This document shows positions 26,498-34,702 of a DNA stretch of 64,000 nucleotides, one piece after another. Within the stretch, counting starts at the first letter, position 1. Each line of letters starts with the position of its first letter. Below the pieces are notes generated by a model, which had not been told where the DNA came from, made no database searches, and was given only the letters and a program-made list of their open reading frames with translations. The translations under genes were made by a program, and so were the position numbers. The DNA is from Clostridia bacterium. GTDB taxonomy: Bacteria; Bacillota; Clostridia; TANB77; CAG-508. Location of the stretch: positions 1 to 64,000 of the forward strand of contig CAAGKK010000006.1 in NCBI GenBank assembly GCA_900770385.1, in the 5' to 3' direction.

Positions 26498-27316
26498 TTA
26501 ATTTGCTAAATTTCTTAAATTCATTGTATCAACAGCATCTAATAAATCTTTTAATGAGTCTAAATGAATGCCACCTCCAATTCTATTCGCTTGATATTCC
26601 GTTGGTATCTCTTTTACTAACCTCTCTTCAATTTTATCAATTTTGTTTTTATCTGTTTCATAAATTATAAATATTCTAGTAGTATCTAATACACCATAAG
26701 AATCATATGAAATAACAGATTGGTTTACTCCTCCAAATAATATTCTATCAAATTTAGGTTTTACTTTCCAATGCCTTAAAATTCTTTCTTTTAAATCCCT
26801 TGTAGTTTGTCCTATATATACTTGTTTAAAGTTATCTAGCACAGTCATATAAAGTCCTGTTTGTTTTTGACATTCATTTAAATTTTTTATTTCTATCATA
26901 TTATATTTTTTTACAGCTTTATCGATAGCTTTATTAAACTCATTCTTGTCTAATTTACTAATAAACTTCATATTTAAATCATAGTTTTGTAAACACATAT
27001 CTTGATACCTTTTGCAGTATTCATCTGATAATATTAGTTTATTACCTTCTTTTTCAAATTTAAGTCCTGGCGGACATATTCTAGTATAAAATTCGTTAAA
27101 TTTTAATGTTTCTTTTTGTTTCTTCCAATCATCCCAGTTTTCTAAAATTTCCTTATGTGCTGGTACTTTTGTATAACTTTCTTTATCAATTTGGGCAAAA
27201 TTATCTCTTGTCAAATTTAATCTTACTTTTGTTTTATCCAACCAAATTCCAAAATATAATACATGTATATTATCATATAAATAATTAAAATCTCTTTCAC
27301 TAATCAAAATATTCAC
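26498..27316 (-). CDS. GIY-YIG nuclease-domain protein
   Basis: The C-terminal half (about residues 150-235) has a GIY-YIG nuclease pattern: GLYMTVLDNFKQVYIGQTTR with the conserved arginine in RDLKERILRHW, and acidic residues in EERLVKEIPTE. The N-terminal 140 residues are charged, helical and not recognised. It could cleave DNA in an element or defence context; activity is inferred. The frame opens with GTG at 27316, but GAGGTG is 6 bases before an in-frame TTG at 27307, so that start is equally likely. It is closed by a good terminator. Confidence 0.75.
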   Translation of the reverse strand: MNILISERDFNYLYDNIHVLYFGIWLDKTKVRLNLTRDNFAQIDKESYTKVPAHKEILENWDDWKKQKETLKFNEFYTRICPPGLKFEKEGNKLILSDEYCKRYQDMCLQNYDLNMKFISKLDKNEFNKAIDKAVKKYNMIEIKNLNECQKQTGLYMTVLDNFKQVYIGQTTRDLKERILRHWKVKPKFDRILFGGVNQSVISYDSYGVLDTTRIFIIYETDKNKIDKIEERLVKEIPTEYQANRIGGGIHLDSLKDLLDAVDTMNLRNLAN

Positions 27317-27374
27317 CTCAAATTACATTTTCATAGTCTTTTTTAATTTTACTTATAATCTACCCTACAACTTA

Positions 27375-28382
27375 CTATTTATTATTTTGTTTTAATCCCC
27401 ATTCTAATCTATTATCAAATTTATATTTAGATTTATTAAGATTACCTTCACAGATTTCATTATATAACGTATTCAAATCATATACAGCAGACCATATTGT
27501 ATCAAAATGAAGTTTCTTTTCAAATTGACATATAAATCCATATTTTCCTGAAATAAGTTCCTTGCATTTATCAAAATCAATAGTAGCATTATTTTTCAAA
27601 TAATTATCTATTGTATTATATCTGTCATTTGTATAATACCAATTATCTTCTTTGTTATTATATTTAATCATATTATTTGATATAAAATGATTTGTAGCTA
27701 TTACATAATCATCGCTATATCTAACATTTATATCTTCGCTTGTACACTCAATAACTGCCATTTTTCCATTTTTATCTGCAATTACTAGATTATGAGATGA
27801 TGAAATAGGAATTGTTTTAATTAACTCTATTGCTTCATCTGTTGTTTTACATTCTTCTAATACTTTTCTTACAATAAAGCCTCCATTAATACCTGGTTTT
27901 ATCTTCTTTGATAGAAGAAATGTTAAAGCAATGCTTAATCCATGTTCATTTATTCCATCTTCTAATGAAATCATTGCAGTTGAATGTGCTAGAAATGTAT
28001 TTTTCCCTTCCACTCTATATAAAACACTTTCACTTGTTTTTTTATATTCTGGAAACATATCCATATTTCTTGCTAAATATACTTTATCTTTACTTTTAAC
28101 TGCAAAAACTGTACAGCCATGTTCTTCTTCATTACAATATATATTAAATAACCAACAAGCTAAATCCTCATATTTTTGATGTAAGCCTTCAGCTAATCCT
28201 CGTACTTCCATCATTATTTCACTCATATATTTTTCATATATAGGTAAACATCTTTGCCCAAAGGATTTTTGTTTATCAGATAATTTAATTACTGATGATA
28301 AATCTTCACCTGTTTTATACAATAAATCACCATAATGTTTTCCCATATCATAGTGCTTACCTTTTAATCTTGGATGATACAT
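27375..28382 (-). CDS. C45 family autoproteolytic acyltransferase/hydrolase
   Basis: The 335-residue protein is an Ntn-hydrolase of the acyl-CoA:6-aminopenicillanate acyltransferase type. The family cleaves itself before a cysteine that becomes the N-terminal nucleophile; here this is C90 in EEHGCTVFAV. Other typical segments are YLARNMDMFPEY, GINEHGLSIALTFL and SSHNLVIADKNGKMAVIEC. No signal peptide is present. Clostridial members probably hydrolyse amides such as N-acyl amino acids or bile-salt-like substrates; the true substrate is unknown. The gene stands alone with a weak binding site and an extended TGTGATATAAT -10 element upstream. Confidence 0.85.
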   Translation of the reverse strand: MYHPRLKGKHYDMGKHYGDLLYKTGEDLSSVIKLSDKQKSFGQRCLPIYEKYMSEIMMEVRGLAEGLHQKYEDLACWLFNIYCNEEEHGCTVFAVKSKDKVYLARNMDMFPEYKKTSESVLYRVEGKNTFLAHSTAMISLEDGINEHGLSIALTFLLSKKIKPGINGGFIVRKVLEECKTTDEAIELIKTIPISSSHNLVIADKNGKMAVIECTSEDINVRYSDDYVIATNHFISNNMIKYNNKEDNWYYTNDRYNTIDNYLKNNATIDFDKCKELISGKYGFICQFEKKLHFDTIWSAVYDLNTLYNEICEGNLNKSKYKFDNRLEWGLKQNNK

Positions 28383-28466
28383 CTATTTCATCTTGCTTTC
28401 AAATTACTATTTATTGCTTACATTATATCACACTTTTTATTTTAAAACACACATTTATACAATTTA

Positions 28467-28495
28467 TTGACTTTACACACAAATCTCTATATAAT
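28467..28495 (+). promoter_or_regulatory. Sigma-A promoter of the zinc-finger gene
   Basis: TTGACT (28467-28472), 17 bases, TATAAT (28490-28495), about 48 bases before the ATG at 28544. Confidence 0.8.
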
Positions 28496-28543
28496 AACTA
28501 TACAATTATTATCTGTATTTTAAATTGTATATAGAAGTAGTTT

Positions 28544-29620
28544 ATGAAAGAATTAGAAATTGCTTTTGATTTAAAAGGTTTTCAAGAATATTTTATAAAA
28601 TATAAAAAGAAAGAATATAAAGGTGAACTTGCTGAATGTCAAACTAAACCATACTATATTTTTGAAAAGAAAAAGCCTAGTCCTGAAAATCTAGGTACAT
28701 TCCTTTTAGCTTTCTTAAATACAGATTTTAAGAAAAAGGAAACCTGTAAAGACTTTATATTTGAATACTTATATGTTAATTTATTGACTTTAGCTAATAA
28801 TAAAATTCATTTAGAAAGTAAAATACATGGTGATGATATATATCCTACAGATATAACTAAAGTTTCTTATGACATTATTCTATCTGAAGAAGAAATAGAT
28901 TATTACTTTGATGAAATATATACAAAATATAAAGATAATTTAATCTATTATCAAAAGTTATATACAGCTGTTGCTAACTTTAACTATTTTGATTTTCTTG
29001 CTAAAGAAATAACTTCTAAAAGTAAAAAAAATAAGTTAAAGAAAGCTATGATAAAAGAATCTAGCAAAACAGAAACCTATCATACTTCACTTTCAAATAT
29101 TGCAACAACTACTTTATTTTTAAATATTAACTTTAATTTAAGAACATTCTTTATAGATAAAAATAGAAACTTCATTATAGAAAATATTCCATATAGCTTT
29201 TCTTCTAAATACTTTTACGACATTTTATTTATAACATTTAGAGAATTTGCCTATATGAAAAAAGATATAATTATACAACAATGTGAGAATTGTAAAAAAT
29301 ACTTTATCCCTACTACTGCTCACGATACCAAATATTGTGATTCTGTATTTAGTGGTAAAAAAACTTGTAAAGAAATTGGTGCTCAAAAAGCTTATAATGA
29401 AAATTTAGAAAATGATAGACTTTTAAAGAAATGGAGAACCAGATATCAAACACTTTCTGGAAATGTTTCAAAAATTAAACCTGGTTCTAAATCTAAAGCT
29501 CCAGAAATGTATGAATATTACAAAAAAGAAGGAGCTATAATTAAGGATAAATATGAAAAAGGTGAAATTACAGGAAAACAATTTGAGGAATGGATTGATA
29601 GTACAAAAATAAGAAAGTAA
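28544..29620 (+). CDS. DUF6076-like protein with C-terminal zinc finger
   Basis: The 358-residue cytoplasmic protein has an unrecognised helical N-terminal two-thirds and a C-terminal zinc-binding segment with CENCKKYFIP, then KYCD and KTCKEIGAQKAY (about residues 245-295). This resembles the Zn-ribbon ending of CGNR- and DUF6076-type proteins in Clostridia. A DNA- or RNA-binding role is possible. It has a near-consensus promoter but a weak binding site. It is convergent with the HTH-Fic gene, sharing a short AAGTAAA/TTTACTT hairpin near 29613-29637. Confidence 0.6.
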   Translation: MKELEIAFDLKGFQEYFIKYKKKEYKGELAECQTKPYYIFEKKKPSPENLGTFLLAFLNTDFKKKETCKDFIFEYLYVNLLTLANNKIHLESKIHGDDIYPTDITKVSYDIILSEEEIDYYFDEIYTKYKDNLIYYQKLYTAVANFNYFDFLAKEITSKSKKNKLKKAMIKESSKTETYHTSLSNIATTTLFLNINFNLRTFFIDKNRNFIIENIPYSFSSKYFYDILFITFREFAYMKKDIIIQQCENCKKYFIPTTAHDTKYCDSVFSGKKTCKEIGAQKAYNENLENDRLLKKWRTRYQTLSGNVSKIKPGSKSKAPEMYEYYKKEGAIIKDKYEKGEITGKQFEEWIDSTKIRK

Positions 29621-29648
29621 ATTTTTGAGGTTTACTTCCTTATGACTT

Positions 29649-30578
29649 TTATTTCAAATAATACTCTATCATATTTATATATTGGTCTTGTGCATTTAAA
29701 CAAGTGTCTATTAAAAATCCTTTTTCATTTTTATATTCCTTTAATCCTCTATAATAGAATAATTTATCTTTATCTAAAATAATAAATGGTACTATATTAT
29801 TTTTTAAACATTCTTTAAAAGCAATTATTCTTCCTACTCTTCCATTACCATCTTGGAATGGATGTATTCTTTCAAATCTAAAATGAAATTCTATTATTTC
29901 TTTTATAGTTATTTTTTCTAAAGAATTATACCATTCCATTAATTTAGCCATATCTTTGGCTACATTTTTAGGAAGAGAAGTTTGCATATTTCCAGCTTCA
30001 TTAGCTAATTTTTTATATTCTCCAACATTAAACCATTCTTTTCTGCTATCTGATGTTCCTTCTTTTAAAATTTTATGGAATTCTTTTATCATTTCTTCTG
30101 TTAGTTTTTCTTCAGCTATATCTAACATATAATCAACTAATTTAAAATGATTTGTTGTTTCTAATATATCATCTACACTTGCTACTGTTTGACCCTCAAA
30201 CAAAATAGTATTAGTTTCGAAAATATATCTTGTTTGATCTTCAGTTAATTTACTTCCTTCAATATGATTTGTGTTGTAGGCGAATATAACTTGTGTATTA
30301 TGATATAAGTTTCCTTTTAGTCCAATTTCTTTTTGCTCTTTTAAGCATTCTAAAATATCTATTTGGGAAATATCAAATTTCTCATCTTCATTTTTTAATA
30401 ACTCATCAATCGTTATTCCAAATGTTTCTGCTAATCTCTTTATTGATTCTATGTTCGGCTCTATCATTCCAGATTCATATTTTGATATTGTTCCTGGCTC
30501 TACTTCAAGGATTTCTGCAATATCTTTTTGAGTCATTTTTTTACTTTCTCTATATGCTTTTATTCTTTCTCCTAACAT
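29649..30578 (-). CDS. XRE-HTH and Fic domain fusion protein
   Basis: Residues 1-62 are an XRE-type helix-turn-helix (MTQKDIAEILEVEPGTISKY). Residues about 95-300 are a Fic domain, with the active-site loop HPFQDGNGRVGR near residue 235 and an inhibitory-helix motif TNHIEG near residue 104 (the (S/T)xxxE(G/N) signature). Fic enzymes usually transfer AMP to proteins. The inhibitory motif in the same chain suggests a self-restrained enzyme, and the fused HTH suggests it also represses its own gene. The start has an AAAGGAG site. It lies at the edge of the accessory island. Confidence 0.9.
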   Translation of the reverse strand: MLGERIKAYRESKKMTQKDIAEILEVEPGTISKYESGMIEPNIESIKRLAETFGITIDELLKNEDEKFDISQIDILECLKEQKEIGLKGNLYHNTQVIFAYNTNHIEGSKLTEDQTRYIFETNTILFEGQTVASVDDILETTNHFKLVDYMLDIAEEKLTEEMIKEFHKILKEGTSDSRKEWFNVGEYKKLANEAGNMQTSLPKNVAKDMAKLMEWYNSLEKITIKEIIEFHFRFERIHPFQDGNGRVGRIIAFKECLKNNIVPFIILDKDKLFYYRGLKEYKNEKGFLIDTCLNAQDQYINMIEYYLK

Positions 30579-30680
30579 AATAAAATCACTCCTTTTTCTT
30601 ATATTAATATTATATCATATTATTTCCAAAAAAGAAAGCGATTATTCGTTTTTTACTTTTTCATTTCCAAATAAGATATA

Positions 30681-30751
30681 TAATGTGTTGTGATATTTTT
30701 TAACAATCAATCTTAAAGTGCAAAATTTGCACTTTGAAAATAAACACATTA
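30681..30751 (-). terminator. Nested hairpins downstream of the methyltransferase gene
   Basis: A 21-base perfect palindrome (AAAGTGCAAA/TTTGCACTTT, 30715-30735) is enclosed by a second pair, TAATGTGTT (30681-30689) and AACACATTA (30743-30751). Its place after the stop at 30749 suggests a terminator, although the T tract is poor; an operator is an alternative. Confidence 0.5.
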
Positions 30752-31513
30752 TTTTTTTGCCACAATTCCGTATAAAACTCTTTTTAATAATATGCCTCTT
30801 TCTGTTTTATATTTTTTTACATATTCATCAAATACTTCTCTTTCAATTATTGATCTGTGTTTAAATTCTTTCTCTTCTATTTCTGAAAAATCATCTAATA
30901 TTGGGGTCTTTAAAAGAAGTGCCCTTAAATCATTTTCCGTTTCATAATATTCATTTTGTAATATTTTCACTTTTTCAATATTTTTAAATCCCGCTTCTTT
31001 TAAATCTAAATAATCTTTTTCGGATATAGATATTTCATCATTATAACTTTGTCCTCTTCCAAATAACTCTTTTATCTCCCAGCAATCTTCTTTATCTATT
31101 CCTTCTATAACTACAATTCCACTTGATACTAAACAATTATGAATTTGTTTTGCATCTATTATTGTGTGTCTTGCTGAAATCAGATCAAAAGTTTCTTTTG
31201 GAAAACTCATTTCTAGATTATTCATTTTAGTAAATTTTATTTTTTTGTTTGTATAATACTTAATATTATTTTTAGCAGTTTTTATCATTTCTTCTGAAAA
31301 ATCTGTAGCAATTATCATTCCAACATCTGGATAATTATTTAATACATTTTCTCCTCCACCAGTTCCTAAATCTAAGCATAATGATTTTTCATTTGTGTTC
31401 TCCCTTATTTTTTGATAGAAATCCCAAGTAGTGACATTTTCGCTTTTACATTTTATCTTACTAAAATCCCAGTTTCCTATTTCTTCATAATATTTTAATT
31501 CACTTTCTTGCAT
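30749..31513 (-). CDS. Class I SAM-dependent methyltransferase with long hairpin leader
   Basis: The 254-residue protein has motif I CLDLGTGGGENVL and downstream motifs IIATDFSEEMIKTA and FDLISARHTII, as in class I methyltransferases. The substrate is unknown; small-molecule or rRNA targets are both possible. I chose the ATG at 31513 because AAGGAG lies 9 bases before it. The frame is open further to 31621, but those extra residues would be encoded by a strong inverted repeat in the leader. A consensus promoter at 31707-31735 gives a leader of about 185 bases, suggesting attenuation-type control. Confidence 0.8.
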   Translation of the reverse strand: MQESELKYYEEIGNWDFSKIKCKSENVTTWDFYQKIRENTNEKSLCLDLGTGGGENVLNNYPDVGMIIATDFSEEMIKTAKNNIKYYTNKKIKFTKMNNLEMSFPKETFDLISARHTIIDAKQIHNCLVSSGIVVIEGIDKEDCWEIKELFGRGQSYNDEISISEKDYLDLKEAGFKNIEKVKILQNEYYETENDLRALLLKTPILDDFSEIEEKEFKHRSIIEREVFDEYVKKYKTERGILLKRVLYGIVAKK

Positions 31514-31570
31514 TTTTATTTTCTCCTTCATTTTGGTATTTGGTTGTATATACAAAAAGAACCTCCCTTC

Positions 31571-31626
31571 TATGAACAAAGCAAAAACAACCATAATTTT
31601 GCTATGGTTAAATTTTGCCATTCATA
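31571..31626 (-). promoter_or_regulatory. Attenuator-like hairpin in methyltransferase leader
   Basis: The outer arms TATGAACAAAGCAAAA (31571-31586) and TTTTGCCATTCATA (31613-31626) and the inner arms AACCATA (31589-31595) and TATGGTT (31603-31609) form nested stems. On the leftward transcript the inner stem is followed by GTTTTTG. A seven-codon ORF (MPKNLSL) ends just before it, with its stop overlapping the next ATG. Confidence 0.5.
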
Positions 31627-31706
31627 AAGAAAGATTCTTAGGCATTCTTTATTATAATTTCTTCGGTAGCATCACGCGAATGGACGAATTGAAATACTAC
31701 AATAAT

Positions 31707-31735
31707 ATTATAACATAATTTTTTATTGTTTTCAA
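31707..31735 (-). promoter_or_regulatory. Sigma-A promoter of the methyltransferase gene
   Basis: On the minus strand TTGAAA (31730-31735), 17 bases, TATAAT (31707-31712). Confidence 0.8.
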
Positions 31736-31801
31736 TTTCTTAAATTTTTCTTATAATAATATTCTTTATTACACATACAGTAATATTGTGCTTATCCTAT
31801 T

Positions 31802-32380
31802 CTATAGTTTTTGGGCTATTACATTAAATATGTGCCAATGTTTCATTTTACCTAATCCAGTAGGGTTATCTTTTTCAACTTCTTTAATTTCTATAATTTC
31901 AAAATTTTCAAATAATTCTAATACTTGTTTTTTTGTCATAAATATCATTTCTTCTTTTGTACTTTTCCATTCATCATTATTACCGAAAAAATTACCAACA
32001 AAATATCCATCCTTTAAGATACTATTATTTATCTTATTCCATAATTCTTTAAAATTGTTTTTATTACAAAATGGAATACTAAAATTGGCAACTACCAAAT
32101 TATTTTTTTCTAATTTAATATTTTCAAATTTCTGTTGTGAAAATTTAAATTTTTTTACTTCTTCTTTATTTAATTTTGATTGAATTCTGCTGCTAACATC
32201 TTCTCTATCAATTGCTAATACATTCCAACCATTTTTTATTAAATATATAGTATCTCTTCCTGCTCCACATCCTAGTTCGATTGCATTTCCAGGTTTTACA
32301 TTTAATTCAATAAATTTTTTAACAGTATAATTAGGATTTGCATTTGCTGTATTTTCATAATATTTTTCTATATTACTCAT
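31802..32380 (-). CDS. TehB-like class I SAM-dependent methyltransferase
   Basis: The 192-residue protein begins KYYENTANANPNYTVKKFIE and has motif I AIELGCGAGRDTIYLIKNG, then LAIDREDVS. It matches small methyltransferases of the TehB/tellurite-resistance type that use a DUF-like short N-terminus. Members methylate oxyanions or small thiols in some bacteria; this substrate is unknown. It is a single-gene unit upstream of the other methyltransferase, which has its own promoter. Confidence 0.8.
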   Translation of the reverse strand: MSNIEKYYENTANANPNYTVKKFIELNVKPGNAIELGCGAGRDTIYLIKNGWNVLAIDREDVSSRIQSKLNKEEVKKFKFSQQKFENIKLEKNNLVVANFSIPFCNKNNFKELWNKINNSILKDGYFVGNFFGNNDEWKSTKEEMIFMTKKQVLELFENFEIIEIKEVEKDNPTGLGKMKHWHIFNVIAQKL

Positions 32381-32548
32381 TCCAAATCTCCAATTTTTAT
32401 TTTTATATTTTACAATTAATATTCTATCATAGTTTTATTGTTTTTTTCTACATTTTACCAAAACTCTTCTCTAATATATTCATAGTTCACATCTTCTTAT
32501 CTCTTTTAACAAACATATTGCATATACTTACATAGAGGTGAAACAAAT

Positions 32549-33005
32549 ATGTTTTTTAATACTGCTAAAGCAAATATAAAAGGCGGAATGAAATTTCCGA
32601 AGATTAAGGGAACTATTACTTTTAATGAAGTAATTGATGGTGTAGTATTGACTGCAAGAATTAGTGGCCTACCACAATCTAAAGATAATTGTAAAGGAAG
32701 ATTTTTTGGGCTTCATATACATGAACGGGACTTCTTGCACTGGAAACTCAGAAGATGAATTTGCAAATGCAAAATTCCATTATAATCCTCTAAATTGTCC
32801 TCATCCATATCATGTTGGAGATTTACCTCCATTAATTGAAAATAATGGGTATAGTTATATGCGTGTTCTTCTTAATAAATTTAAAATAAAAGATATTATA
32901 GGAAAAGTTGTAATTATTCATGATATGCCTGATGACTTTACTACTCAGCCCAGTGGTAACTCTGGTACCAAAATTGCTTGTGGAAAAATAAAGAAAGCAT
33001 TTTAA
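32549..33005 (+). pseudogene. sodC: Cu/Zn superoxide dismutase family, frameshifted
   Basis: Two overlapping frames together encode one SodC-type protein of about 151 residues. The first (from ATG 32549, with an AGAGGTG site) gives IKGTITFNEV and the metal-ligand segment FGLHIHE. The second gives GTSCTGNSEDEF, HYNPLNCPHPYHVGDLPP and the C-terminal FTTQPSGNSGTKIACG. Dropping one base (C at 32726, within ATGAACGGGA) joins them as HIHEGTSC, the expected family sequence. Without that repair the product stops after HIHE plus unrelated residues, losing most ligands. There is no signal peptide, so it would be cytoplasmic. Sequencing error and true decay are both possible. Confidence 0.85.
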
Positions 33006-33018
33006 AATGCTTTCTTTA
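32990..33018 (+). terminator. Intrinsic terminator of sodC
   Basis: AAAGAAAGCATTT and AATGCTTTCTTT pair across the sodC stop codon, with a short T-rich tail. Confidence 0.75.
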
Positions 33019-33103
33019 AAACTATATTTTCTCCTATCGCTATTATTCCATCAATTATTATATAATGCTTGGATATAGCACCATATATTTAACTATTCCT
33101 AGT

Positions 33104-33277
33104 CTATTTTTTATTTTCTAGCCAATCAAGAAGTCTATCAAATTCATCAATATTATTTCTGAAAAATTTTCCTTCTTTGTCTAATTTTCTAATTTCATTT
33201 GTAGATAGCCAACAAACAGATTCAACTTCGCTTTTTTGCAATTTCAATTTTTCAATATTAGTTAAGTCTTTCCTATT
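33104..33277 (-). pseudogene. C-terminal remnant of a NUDIX hydrolase
   Basis: A frame of about 57 codons with no start codon encodes LQKSEVESVCWLSTNEIRKL followed by DKEGKFF and a C-terminal DEFDRLLDWLENKK, which matches the last third of NUDIX hydrolases (the VxWxxxxEI segment). The catalytic NUDIX box is missing. In-frame stops lie just upstream, where the ABC permease gene ends. It is a deletion remnant, not a working gene. Confidence 0.6.
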
Positions 33278-33283
33278 ATTTTA

Positions 33284-34702
33284 CTACACATTTTTTATGT
33301 TTCTATGCTTAAATACTAAAAATGAATATGTTAACATTATTATAAAATATACTAGGCATATTGCAGCTGAAAATAGTAATGTTATTCCTTCCATATTTGG
33401 AAGTTTTCCAAAATAAAATTGTGTAAAATCCCAATTTGGAGTTACAAAAAATTTCAACCACTTTATCTTAAAATAATGCGCAAACTGATTAATTATATCT
33501 GAACTCATATATCCTAACAATGTTACAGATATTGCAACTGCAGTATTATTAAATAGTGTACTAAGTGAGAATGCTAGGGTTCCTAACAATATATATATAG
33601 GTAATTTTCCTGCTATTTGTATTAACATTTTTTTGAATATGCTCATTTCTATAATCTTTCCCGAATTAAAGTTGTACTCAGCCACTGGTATGTTTAATGA
33701 GTTAAATCCAAAAAATATTCCACTTATAATAAATTGTAATATGCATACTACAATTATTGTAGCTAATAATGTTATTAGCACTGTAATAAATTTTGCTAGT
33801 AAAATCTTACTTCTTTTATATGGTCTTACTAAAAGTAATTTTATTGTTCCTTTGTTAAATTCGTCACTTACTATTGCTCCCGCTACTAGAACTATTGTTA
33901 TTATTATAAATAATTCATATTCAGAAAGTGTTTTCAAGAGCATTGATCTTAAGTTATTTTCTGAATAAATATCCTTATCATTTTCTATAGCATATTTACT
34001 TTTTGCTTGTTCTGCTTTTGCTTCTTGATATTGTTGTTTTTCTTCATAAGTTTTATTATTATTCTTTTCTAAGTCTGCTACCATTAAGCTATTTTGTACA
34101 TAGTTAGATAAAGCTTTATTTTTATAATTATTTCCATACTCTATATTATATTTTAATCTCATCTCTAATGCTTCAATTTGTATATCTTGTGAATTATCTG
34201 ATTTATCTATCTCTGTTTGATCTTTTGTAGTTTGTTTTAACATTGCAAGTTCTTCTTCTGCAAATGTTCTCCAATTGTTTTTATCTAATTTTTTTAAGAA
34301 TTCATCATATTGATTCTGCACAGTTTTTAGTGCATTCTCATTTTTTAATATATATTTACATTGATTTATCTGTGATATATAATCTGTCCCATTCTCTTTA
34401 ATTATTTCATATTGCCATGAATTTTTATCATATTTTTTTAATAACTCATATGTATCTATTGTTGTTTTGTCACTCACATATATTTCTAAATCGGAACTTA
34501 AATTAGTATCTAAACTTTGCATTTCGTCTTTTAATATAGAAATATTTTCCTCACTATATTCATCACTTATTAATGTTTTATTATAAAAGTATTTGTATAG
34601 AAAATTTGATAGTACCACATAGGCTATTATAATTATAAGCATTATATATATACCTTTTTTCCTTAATACTTTAGTTATTTCATTTTTTATTAAATTACTC
34701 AA
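33284..34702 (-). CDS. ABC-2 type transporter permease
   Basis: The 472-residue membrane protein has one N-terminal transmembrane segment (about 20-38), a large charged extracytoplasmic coiled region (about 45-250), then five or more transmembrane segments (VDEFNKGTIKLLL-type entry SDEFNKGTIKLLLVRPYKRS near residue 285). This is the layout of ABC-2 permeases exporting antibiotics or peptides. It overlaps the ATPase gene by 8 bases, so the two are coupled and form one exporter. Confidence 0.88.
   Translation of the reverse strand: MSNLIKNEITKVLRKKGIYIMLIIIIAYVVLSNFLYKYFYNKTLISDEYSEENISILKDEMQSLDTNLSSDLEIYVSDKTTIDTYELLKKYDKNSWQYEIIKENGTDYISQINQCKYILKNENALKTVQNQYDEFLKKLDKNNWRTFAEEELAMLKQTTKDQTEIDKSDNSQDIQIEALEMRLKYNIEYGNNYKNKALSNYVQNSLMVADLEKNNNKTYEEKQQYQEAKAEQAKSKYAIENDKDIYSENNLRSMLLKTLSEYELFIIITIVLVAGAIVSDEFNKGTIKLLLVRPYKRSKILLAKFITVLITLLATIIVVCILQFIISGIFFGFNSLNIPVAEYNFNSGKIIEMSIFKKMLIQIAGKLPIYILLGTLAFSLSTLFNNTAVAISVTLLGYMSSDIINQFAHYFKIKWLKFFVTPNWDFTQFYFGKLPNMEGITLLFSAAICLVYFIIMLTYSFLVFKHRNIKNV

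Noticed and set aside
19126..30600. Complete integrative conjugative element or prophage
   Set aside because: RepA-like, excisionase-like and TnpV-like genes occur, but there is no integrase, relaxase, transfer or phage structural gene and I found no flanking direct repeat.
31660..31690. T-box-like sequence in the methyltransferase leader (GGTAGCATCACGCG)
   Set aside because: It does not match the T-box AGGGTGGNACCGCG motif in either direction, and the gene is not a synthetase or amino-acid gene.
31533..31718. 61-codon plus-strand ORF across the methyltransferase leader
   Set aside because: No ribosome binding site, it opposes a consensus minus-strand promoter, and it is explained by the inverted repeat.
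32576..32600. AGGCGGAATGAAATTTCCGA in sodC as another repeat copy
   Set aside because: It codes for conserved SodC residues (KGGMKFPKIKG), lacks the right arm TCCGCC and the CCTACATATA flank; a chance resemblance.
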